The notes under the pieces were generated by a model. The model had not been told where the DNA came from. It was given only the letters and a program-made list of their open reading frames with translations, and made no database searches. A DNA stretch of 64,000 nt from assembly GCA_026929865.2 (NCBI GenBank), contig CM049417.1, positions 18,270,501-18,334,500 on the forward strand, given 5' to 3'. The first letter of the stretch is position 1, and every line of letters begins with the position of its first letter. Source of the DNA: Hyperoplus lanceolatus. Its lineage: Eukaryota; Chordata; Actinopteri; Uranoscopiformes; Ammodytidae. Position numbers and translations under genes: made by a program. Of this stretch, positions 56,047-64,000 are shown one piece after another.

Positions 56047-56669
56047 TAAACGCCCAATAATGCGGCAAGGGCATGACATCCGTGAGTTTTCATAAATATT
56101 GATTACATCATAATACAATTATATTTATTTATTTATTATTATTTATTATTTAGAATCATACTTTTTATATTGCCTACTCGTGGATGTCTTGGTTGGGTTA
56201 GGGTTAAACATATGTTTTTGACAATGTCTGAACCTTTACTCTTTCAAAATTAATTTGGCAAAATACAAACAAACAAACAAATGGAAATGACTTCAAAAGA
56301 AATCATGATACACCAAAAATGCTTTCTTCTTGTCTTGGCCTGCTTCAAAATTCTCCAAACACCAAACCCTGGGCATGTTGTTGATGATTTTCTTAGATAT
56401 TCATTGTAATATTTTTTTTTTCTGTTTGCAGTGAAAAGGAATTCGCTGAAATTAATCTGACGGAGATGTTTCCTGATCTCTTTGGATGTGTTTATACATT
56501 TGCAGAAAGCAAAAAGTGGAATGAGGAGACCCCCCTGAAGAAAATGTTTTCGAAAAGAAAAAGTTTTTTCGGAGTTCCAATGAATTTGGAGGGGCAACTC
56601 CAAAGCCCAGTTCAAGAATCCCAACCCACTTCTACTGTGCCAACTGCAATTCCACACCTATCAATTTAG
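52221..56669 (+). CDS. Divergent kinase-KEN endoribonuclease with a different N-terminus, array copy 5
   Basis: Exons: 52221-53247, 53383-53546, 54553-54776, 55198-55324, 55424-55527, 56432-56669 (628 codons). The kinase/KEN half matches copies 1-4: EVAVKRM, HRD (D334), DFG (D352) and IRNGQEH (R543, N544, H548). The APE position reads AKE. No ankyrin or HEAT-like part exists. Instead about 150 residues begin [17 protein letters not shown] and later read [19 protein letters not shown], followed by a Ser/Thr-rich linker. I do not recognise that domain. One in-frame TAG (52527-52529) splits it after GHKIQT, although the same frame stays open and protein-like on both sides. It could be a nonsense allele, a sequence error or readthrough. 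An in-frame ATG at 52749 could still start a kinase-KEN protein of about 450 aa. The donor at 54777 (gtagaa) is weak. Confidence 0.78.
53599..54524. mobile_element. TIR DNA transposon in copy 5 intron 2
   Basis: Ends TTAAAGCCACTATGAGTAAC and the inverted GTTACTCGTAGCCGCTTTAA. It explains why this intron is about 1 kb against about 80 nt in copies 1, 2 and 4. Open frames inside have no recognisable transposase. Confidence 0.8.
55963..56042. repeat. (TA)n microsatellite
   Basis: About 80 nt of uninterrupted TA dinucleotides in copy 5 intron 5. Confidence 0.97.
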
Positions 56670-56889
56670 CGCAGTATTTACTTTGACATAAATGAGCTCT
56701 GCCACAACTGAGTTTGGATGAACTGCAACTGCATGCTGCTTGGTGGTTAGACTGTTAACTGTGGGCACTGGTTAATGGTGTGTTCATTATATAATTATGA
56801 TAATGGCATAGAAGTAGGATAACGTTGTTGAGATAGGTGTAAACATGCTTAATGTGCTTATGATGGTTTTGCTTTTATATATATATATT

Positions 56890-57060
56890 TTTATATATAT
56901 ATATTTGCCATTTTTATGCTTTATCAGACAGGTTTGAGAAAGGGAGATGAAATGGGGCATAGTGGGCAGAGAACGACCACGGGCCGGATTTGAACCCATG
57001 GTCTGCTGCTTCTGAGGACTGAGGTTGCTACACCACAACACCACAAGCAACCTCCCCCCC
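56890..57060 (-). mobile_element. Probable tRNA-derived SINE, minus strand
   Basis: On the minus strand a B-box-like GGGTTCAAATCC (about 56989-57000) follows a GTGGTGTAGCAACCTCAG region about 30-40 nt earlier, as in the A-box/B-box layout of tRNA-derived SINEs. The tail reads TCTGATAAAGCATAAAAATG. It is too diverged to be a tRNA gene. Confidence 0.55.
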
Positions 57061-57064
57061 CCCC

Positions 57065-58300
57065 GGTTTTGCATTTTTATACTTATACTTTATTTTTAAC
57101 CAACCTGAGGTTTATAGTTTATATTATTTGGTATTTTTTTCTTCAACATTTTCATTGTTATATGCATTAACATGCACATACATCATGTATTTTGATTTAT
57201 GTTGAAAGATATAATGGAGCTTGGGATGGAGAGGGAGAGAGATGTATAAAAGAAAGAACAAAAAGTAATAATGATGCTTCTATATTTATGCATGATATAT
57301 GATCTGCCATTTAACCAATACATTTATTGTGTTTTTTAATACTTTATATGTACTCATACTCACCTTAACTCTGTCACCTTAAAAGGGGATGTGACACTTT
57401 TGGAGTCCATCTGAACCAGTTTTTTAAGACTGTTGGAGCCAAATTGCTCTTTATGTTTGTTTTGTTCTGTTTATTTTAATTAATGATTGAGAGGTGTGGC
57501 CTTGGTGTCTGCAGAGGGTGGATAGCATAAATACCTGGTAACCTGGGATTAGATTCAGGTGTGTAATGGGGAAGGCCACACAGTTTGTGACTGTGCTCGT
57601 GCAAATGTGTGTATACTGGAAAAAGCCTATTTTGTGTTTATCTGACAGAACAATAACCTTTGGAACAGTTTTTTTTGTAGTCAATAAAAGGATTGACATA
57701 TCCAACAATACGGCATCTTCTGGACATTGCATTCATTTACACACGCGTCAGACTTCCGTCTAACCCTTACCCTTCGGAGTAATGCTACAGGAAAAGCCAT
57801 TTCAAAGACAAATGCAAATTCTATGATTTTTTTTGTTGTTGATCTGGGGATACAAAGGACAATGTGTAGCATAACTATAGGCTTCTATAAGTAATAGGCC
57901 CTACAGTAAGTGACCGTTTCTCAAAACCAAGTACACCAAAGTACAGACTTGTGTCCTTGCAAGTCCGGACTCCGGAGTTCGACTTGGAAGAACAGACTTC
58001 CTAGGACGGGACGCTATTTTGCAGTTGGGACAGAAGCTGACTTGATGACGTCACAGCCCAGCGCGTCTGTTTTCAATCAACCTGTATTTTTTATGCTGTA
58101 ATGTTTATTTGCAATAAAAATAGATAAATAAAATAACTTGCCTCTTTCCCTTTCCAATTTTAAATAGAAATGTTTTTATTTCCGAACTGTAATTATATAG
58201 GCTTATTAAAATGAAATAATTTTATTCATTAGATAAAGTAGGCCATAGGCTACCAAACTTTACACGGCACACACAACTGTACACACCTGCATCTCATTTA
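57065..58300. other. Intergenic DNA after the array
   Basis: No gene seen. The segment from about 57905 (GTGACCGTTTCTCAAAACCA and beyond, GC-richer to about 58080) looks like the end of a DNA transposon. I could not find its inverted partner before CCDC149, so it is not assigned as the left end of the Harbinger element. Confidence 0.35.
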
Positions 58301-58314
58301 CATTGATCACCTAC

Positions 58315-58323
58315 TATAAAAGG
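58315..58323 (+). promoter_or_regulatory. TATA box of the Harbinger transposase gene
   Basis: TATAAAAGG, 240 nt before the first ATG of the transposase gene. It is the only strong TATA motif in this part of the window. Confidence 0.6.
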
Positions 58324-58554
58324 CAAGTGGTAAAACAAACATTGTGGGTTGTTAAGGTTGGTAAGAGATACAGAGAGAGAGAAAAGATATACTAGAAAGA
58401 ATAATTACACATTAGATAGGCTCAGAATAGATTAGTAAATAGATTTATATTAGATTACTTACGATATAGGATAGTTGTTTAGATAGATATAGTTAGTTAG
58501 TTGGTTAGTTAGTTAGATATCAATTTAGTTATTTCCGTTAGTTAGAAGTTTGGC

Positions 58555-60216
58555 ATGGATGCCGTTTTAGTTCATCCTCGTCGTCGGATCCTGATTGCCG
58601 CTGCTGCTCTGGCCGGGACGATGTTCAGGCTGGCTCAGCAGGAGAGGGCCCGACTGAGGATGCAGATCCGCGAGAGGAGAGCCAGGAGGAGGAGGTGGAG
58701 GATGCGGAGAAGACAAGCCATCATCGCTTGTCTCTTAAGCAAGGTACATGTAACGTTTTTTTTGCCTTTCAATTGATAGATACATTTTTTTAATGTAATT
58801 GCTGTGAAAAACCCAGGAATAATTGTTTTGTGAGCTACAAATGAGTTAATAAATTATTTAGTAAGCAATGCAATATAATCCTTACAAGTAGGCCTACAAC
58901 CCCAGTTAAAATGTTATAGGAATATTAAATCCGGCAACCTCCACAATTCATATCAGACAATCATAAATGTACCATTATATTTTAAATGGATTAAACATTC
59001 AACAGACATGGTAAATAAGAAATACTTTTAAAAAAAAAACAATGAAATGTTTTAAAGTATAGTTGTATTTTAGTCTTTACACAGGACCGTGGTCCTTACA
59101 TGCAGTACAATATCACTGTGCCAATCCTGGCAGTGTATTTTTCCGGAGGCGACTTGAGGCCAGCCTTCAGACTTTCCCGGGATAGCATGGACCGGCTGGT
59201 GGAGATGCTGCCCAGGGAGAAGTCCCATGGATGGAGCCACGAGGTGGAGGTCCTTGTGACCATCTACTGGCTCGCCTGTGGAGCCTCCTACAGGGTGACG
59301 GCAGACATCTTCTCCATGCCCCTCTCCACAGTCTGCAGGACGGTCCACAAGGTGGTGGACAAGCTCATGGCCATTATTCACCGGGTCATCCACTTCCCGA
59401 AGCCTGAGGAGATGGAGGAGGTGGGAGCAGGCTTTGCTCATCTTTCCGGCCATGAGGCCTTCCGGAGTGCTGCCGGGGCCATCGACGGATGCCACATCCG
59501 CATGGTGCCACCTGCGGAACAGAGGATTGGTTACTGCAACCGGAAGCTTTTTCCATCAATAATCCTCCAAGCCATCTCTGATTCCAAAGGGTCGTTTTTA
59601 GACATTTATGTTGGAAATCCGGGGTCTGTGCACGATGCCCTGGTGCTGCGACGCTCACCAATATACAGCCAGGCCCTGTATCCGCCAGCCGGGTACTTCC
59701 TGCTGGGGGATGGGGGATACCCGTGCCTTCAGCATCCTGTGGCCCTCATCACCCCGTACCGCCAGCCTGTAGCAGGTAAGATCCCTCTCTGTTTCATGAA
59801 AACATACAAAAATATATATTTTGTTACACTGACAAACACCTTTATTTTTCCATGTGACTTTTGATTACTAGGCAGAGTTGAAGCCAGGTTCAACAGGCAT
59901 CACACCAGAGGGCGCATTATCATTGAGAGGGCATTCGGGATGCTGAAAACTCGTTGGCGGGCCATATTTTTGAGGGCTGTGGAGGTCAGGCCCATCTTCA
60001 CCCCAAAGGTTGTTGCTGCATTTTGCACAACATTTGCATGACAGCAGGTGACGTCTTGGAGGAGGAAGAGGAAGAGGAGGAGGAAGAACAGGAGCAAGAA
60101 TGCGGTGAATTGGACAGGGCCCACTCAGGGAACGCCATCCGAGCCGCATTTCTGCTCGCATTTCTGCACCTGAAGAACTCCCTGCATGTTTGGGAGAACA
60201 TGATTACATTTAGATA
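58555..60216 (+). CDS. Harbinger (HARBI1-like) DDE transposase, frameshifted near the C-terminus
   Basis: Exons: 58555-58743, 59085-59775, 59872 onward; both introns are GT-AG and keep frame. Exon 1 encodes a very Arg-rich N-terminus (RERRARRRRWRMRRRQ). The catalytic triad is present: D197 (GAIDGCH), D247 (PGSVHDALV) and E312 (IIERAFGMLKTRW). The literal frame ends at 60041 (349 aa). The conserved continuation CCILHNICMTAGDVLEEEE with an acidic tail lies in another frame, ending 60216, so a one-base shift near 60010-60020 has damaged the C-terminus. It cuts and joins DNA in the nucleus together with the Myb-like partner. Its position inside a two-gene element marks it as the transposon's own enzyme, not the domesticated host HARBI1. 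Confidence 0.85.
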
Positions 60217-61002
60217 ATTTTAGTGCAAATTACTTTTAGTTCTGCTGTTTGTTTTTACTGCACTCTTCAAACAAATACTATTGCTTTCATAATTTTAAGG
60301 CTTTCTACACCAAGATATTCGTATACAGAAGATGGATGTTATTCCTTGTTCTATATGGAATTTAACTGAACAAATATTTAAAAAATTGTACAATGCAATA
60401 CATTGAAAAAGCCTTTTTCCTATTGCTTTCACTGTTAACCCTCATTTGACACAAGTGTGTAATATTTTGATGTTTCTTGTTCTACATATAATTACCATGA
60501 ATGTTAACTGTAGCCTACATATTGTAAAATACTTCTGTTGTAAATATAAGGGTCATACTTCATGTACAGGCAAAATTGGTGTTAATTATTTTTTAAATAA
60601 AAATTTAGAGAGATGTACTAATGAGTTTATTTAGAAGAATTTCCTGATAGTGGCTGATGGAATTTATACAGACCACATTAAAAAGTGATGGAAATCACTA
60701 GCCAATGTCCAAAACTTTACCTAGGGACAAGGGTGAAATAGCCAAAACTATGTAGCCTATAAAACCCAACTTTATAATAAAAATACACTGATTCACCATT
60801 ATTTTTCCTAAAGTCCTTTTACTGTCAAGTGTGACAGATTTAAAATAAGAAATGCTATGCTTTTGTTTTCCTGCTGTATTGCAAGGACGCATATCACCGT
60901 AGTTGAAGAATGACCTATAAACAAGACACTTGCTATGAAGAATGAGTTGGATGATGTGAAACGAAAATAATGTATTTATTTTACAATTTTTTAACAAAAC
61001 AC
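60217..61002. other. Convergent 3' regions of the two Harbinger genes
   Basis: Non-coding. An AATAAA on + at about 60595 could end the transposase transcript. On the minus strand AATAAA at about 60970-60976 could end the Myb-like transcript. Nothing else recognised. Confidence 0.4.
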
Positions 61003-61664
61003 TCAAAAAGATTTAAAAACCGCTCCTCTCGGGCTGCAGCTGCCCTTTCCCGCTCCTCCTCCCTCACTCTTGCCTCTCTCTCTCTCCGCCTCTCGCTCCC
61101 CTTCCTCCAACAACATATCCACTAGTCTCTCCCTGGGCCTCTTCCTGGCCTGGCTGCGGGATGCAGTGGAAGGGGCACAGGCCGATGCCTGGCTTCCACT
61201 GCACTGGCTTCCTGCTGTGGAAGTGGAAGGGGTAGAGGCCGGCGTGATCAGCACCCCACCGGCAGTGGCACTCGTATTGGCTGCCACAACCAGGGGCGGA
61301 TTGATCGCATGCTGCCCCTGGAGTGCAGCGTCCATAGTACCGTACCACTGCCAGGTGGCTGCAGTGGCACTGCCGGCCTCTACCCCTTTCCCGGTGGGAG
61401 GGTTCTTAAGCTCCTGTGAACAGAGTTTTAATTACAGCACACATTTTAATGCAACCACAGTTCTAAAGTAGGCAAAGCCTATTTCAAAACCCACTACAAA
61501 ATCTATTGTTGTCCATATGTTAATTTCCCCAGGAAATCTATCAATCAGTGAATAATACAAAGCAGACAAAGAGGAAACTTACTTTATACTTGTCCTTCAA
61601 ATTGTTCCACTTCTTCCTGGCCTGTTTCACTGTAATGGCCATGGAAGAAGTGGAAATGAAGTCC
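61003..61664 (-). CDS. Harbinger Myb/SANT-like DNA-binding protein, partial
   Basis: Minus-strand exons 61664-61583 and 61413-61003. They splice (donor gtaagt, acceptor ttcacag) to give ...TVKQARKKWNNLKDKYK|ELKNPPTGKGVEAGSAT..., the typical end of the Harbinger Myb-like domain. A Gly/Ala/Ser/Thr-rich linker follows, then a basic C-terminal part (RSQARKRPRERLVDMLLEEG) and a stop at 61003. The exon with the first Myb helices should lie beyond 61664 but was not found. In this family the protein recruits the transposase to the element's ends and to the nucleus. Confidence 0.75.
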
Positions 61665-61689
61665 CTTAACAAAGCAAAAAAAAAAAATA

Positions 61690-62337
61690 TATATATGCAT
61701 ATATACAGTAGGCATACAACACTGTAACTTCAATTAACACATTTACCATAAAAGATGGTTACGACACATGCTCTGCTTCTTCAGTAGGCCTAATGAGCAA
61801 CCACACACTCGTACTCACCTTATTAACAATTATAGTGAGACTTTCATTATATTAAATACATAAAGATTAAAAGCATCAACAAAGCAAAATAGCCTATATA
61901 GCTTATCACTGTGACAGTTTTATGGTGAGTTTTTGTGCTTTTATTTTGTGGGAAATCATGTTCAATTTCCGTTTCTGCTCATTCCTCTTCAGGAGCCCTC
62001 CAGTAGCCTACTTTAATTCTGAAATGTTGGCTCATTATTTATTTTTTATCGTTTCATATGTAGGCCTACAGTAGGCTAAACGAAAATGATTGCCCCAAAA
62101 CAAACTTTCTTCAAGGATAACTTTATTTTCAAGCACCGGAAATCCTATCTCTTTGTCTCTCTCACCGCACGCGACTTGACAGCTGACAGAGCCAAAAAAA
62201 AAGTGACGTTGCAGGATAAACAAACGGAGAGGAGACGCGGCTCTGGCGGAGGCAGCGGAGAGGCTGGCGGTTTCCTGGCATTTTGTAGAAAAAAAATAAT
62301 AATAAATTGAAAATTAATTCAGTTAAAAATTCGTATA
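61690..62337. other. CCDC149 upstream region
   Basis: Intergenic to about 62000, then probable promoter and 5' UTR of CCDC149. AGTGACGTTGC (CRE-like) lies near 62200 and the area around 62225-62275 is GC-rich. No TATA box. The transcription start is not determined. Confidence 0.4.
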
Positions 62338-63623
62338 ATGCAGTCTTCTAAGAGGAGCGAGAGTGACTGGCAGGGGCTAGTCAGCGAGGTGAGTGAACGG
62401 CGGAGACCGGGAGCAGCTGTTGCAGAGGGAGATACGGACAGATTTTTCTTCCTTTTTTTTAGCAGAGGCTTCCTCGTCCATATGGCACGAGCTTCGGACC
62501 GCGTAGCTTTATAGCACCACATACAAACACTCTACTTTTTTCTTCTTTAGCTAGATAGGCTAATGATAAGCTAGCAGGCTTTTCTCTCGGGCTGACAGCA
62601 TCCGACAGGCTTTTATCACTGTCACGATGGCAGGCGCTGGCTGAAACATGTATTCCGCTATGGACCACACAACACACCTGTGGGGCCAGAATTTAAATTA
62701 TTAACATTGCTAGCATGATAGAGTGCATCTAAATATTCAGTGTACGATTCTACCCCATGCGTTAATGTTGTCCAGTGGGCTATCACTGTTGACGTTTATT
62801 CACGGAAATGTCACAAAAACAAATAGCCTATATAGAAAGTGAACAGTGACACCCTTAGTGATTAAATGGCTAGCTCTCCAATGCAGTGTGAGTGACCAAC
62901 ACACCGGGTCAAACATAGGGATCATTCAGCTGAAGACATATTGAAATGTTCATTGGATGTAGCAGCTTTTATAGTTAGGCTATTGGCCTAACCCAAGGTG
63001 GAACTTCTTACCTGTAGGTGGAGAACATGGCTGTTTGTTTTATGACAACCCTACTGCAGAGCTATGAAGAATCCAATCTTCTCTTAGGTGAGACAATAAT
63101 TTTCAGAGTGTATTTTAAGTATAGTTTAGACATTAGCCTACATATGGGAATAAAGCGTAGGGGTGCTACAAACCAACCTGTAAGTTGGCAGCTGCTATTT
63201 AATTTGGTTATGAGCCAGTCGGACAGCTATCAGGGTTTACTCTGCTCCTTCCACTGTGTCTTATCTACACATTAAACATTTGGCTCCAGTGTGTGTGCTT
63301 TTCCACACCTCCACTTGGACTGTCGGGTGGCAACTATCGCCTTTACAGCTAAGTTGTAGTTTGACCATTTCAATAACAGGATTCATTAAAATTGCCTGTA
63401 TCCACAACAATTTGTCTCATAACATGCTGCATTAAATATATATATATCTTTTTCTTTGTAGTTCCTGGTTTGTAAACGCAAGCTGGACAGCAAGAAAGAG
63501 GCCCTGCTCATTCTGTCCAAGGAGCTGGACACCATTCAACAGGAGAGGGACCAGTACAAACTGATGGCCAACCAGCTAAGAGAACACCACCAGGGACTCA
63601 AGAAGAAGTACAGGGAACTCATA
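62338..63623 (+). CDS. CCDC149: Coiled-coil domain-containing protein 149, first two coding exons
   Basis: Exon 62338-62388 encodes MQSSKRSESDWQGLVSE and exon 63462-63623 continues FLVCKRKLDSKKEALLIL through EHHQGLKKKYRELI. The donor gtgagt at 63624 leads out of the window. This matches the long-isoform N-terminus of vertebrate CCDC149, a predicted coiled-coil protein of unclear function. The second exon is strongly heptad-like (SKELDTIQQERDQYKLMANQ). The ATG is supported by the match to the family N-terminus and by an in-frame GT-AG junction. Its place after LGI2 agrees with conserved vertebrate order. Confidence 0.93.
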
Positions 63624-63720
63624 GTGAGTGGTTCAGACCGTCAAGGTGATGATTATTTGTCCATGTGCACAGTAGTTGTCTGTACAAGCTGTTTGTATTA
63701 AAGTAGTCTCTGTTGGCCAG

Positions 63721-64000
63721 TTAAAGGAAGTGCAGTCAAAATCACTTTTTGTCGAAATCAGTGAATATCTCCTCATCTGAACTAATGTGTGTAAGCTGAA
63801 AAAGGAAATTCCGGAATAAATACACAGCATAGGCTTTGTAAATGGGCATTTTCCTAGCTACAGTGGGCACTTTTGTTTACATACCCATTGTTTACATGCC
63901 AGTTTACAGGGCCTAGGCTGTGTAAAAACACCAGCTTTTATTTTCAGCTCACAGCAGATCGTGAGGAGATATTTACAGATTTTGAAAAAAGTGTTTGGAC
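63721..64000. mobile_element. Palindromic MITE, family AAGGTGGA, copy c, cut by window end
   Basis: Begins TTAAAGGAAGTGCAGTCAAAATCAC and shares the GTCGAAATCAGTGAATAT and CACAGCATAGGC inner parts with 8701-9034 and 11018-11356. It lies in CCDC149 intron 2, and its right end is outside the window. Confidence 0.65.

Larger units (their letters stand above)
58300..61670. mobile_element. Harbinger (PIF) transposon with transposase and Myb-like genes
   Basis: The two genes of a Harbinger element are present and convergent: transposase on + (58555-60216) and a Myb/SANT-like DNA-binding protein on - (61003-61664). Both are split by short introns. The terminal inverted repeats and target duplication were not found, so limits are only the coding span plus the TATA box. 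The recognisable Myb-like part lacks the expected first exon with its tryptophan-rich start, so the right end may be lost. Confidence 0.75.

Noticed and set aside
56930-57060. tRNA gene on the minus strand
   Set aside because: Only a B-box-like motif is convincing; no cloverleaf could be drawn, so it is called a SINE.
57905-58090. Left terminal repeat of the Harbinger element
   Set aside because: The sequence looks transposon-like, but no inverted partner was found before CCDC149.
59100-60041. The domesticated host gene HARBI1
   Set aside because: It sits beside a convergent Myb-like gene within one transposon and has a late frameshift, so it is the element's own transposase.

Overview
This is vertebrate nuclear DNA, most likely from a ray-finned fish. 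The genes are split by short GT-AG introns. The DNA is full of teleost-type DNA transposons (hAT, Tc1/mariner, Harbinger), TIR-bounded MITEs and long CA/GT, GA and TA microsatellites. No virus-like element was recognised. All recognised host genes lie on the + strand. Three conserved single-copy genes anchor the window in the order SEPSECS, LGI2, CCDC149, which is also the order of the human 4p15.2 block.

Layout. 1-1500: a TIR transposon and unannotated DNA. 1560-11658: SEPSECS (selenocysteine synthesis), one leader exon plus 11 coding exons, with MITEs, a hAT element and microsatellites in its introns. 14392-20347: LGI2, a secreted LRR/EPTP neuronal protein, in 8 coding exons with a REST/RE1-like site upstream. 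20400-56669: a tandem array of five related genes inserted between LGI2 and CCDC149. 58300-61670: a Harbinger transposon carrying transposase and Myb-like genes. 62338-64000: the first two coding exons of CCDC149, cut by the window end.

The array is the main interest. Copies 1, 2 and 4 encode soluble proteins of 903, 927 and 917 aa. Each has four ankyrin-like repeats, a roughly 250-residue helical (HEAT/ARM-like) middle region, a lysine-rich linker, a protein kinase domain with intact K/HRD/DFG motifs, and a C-terminal KEN endoribonuclease domain of the RNase L/IRE1 type with the R-N-x3-H catalytic signature. Copy 3 has lost everything from the fourth ankyrin repeat through the kinase. Copy 5 keeps kinase and KEN but has an unrelated N-terminal region of about 175 residues, interrupted by one in-frame TAG. 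The domain architecture, the swapping of the N-terminal module and the tandem birth-and-death pattern resemble innate-immune RNA-decay sensors. That role is inferred, not shown.

The duplication history can be read from the sequence. Copies 3 and 4 are preceded by near-identical copies of the LGI2 3' UTR, including its poly(A) signal. A much more diverged fragment of the same UTR precedes copy 5, so copy 5 looks oldest. Several transposon insertions are present in one copy and absent from its paralogues, which supplies empty sites that define insertion boundaries.
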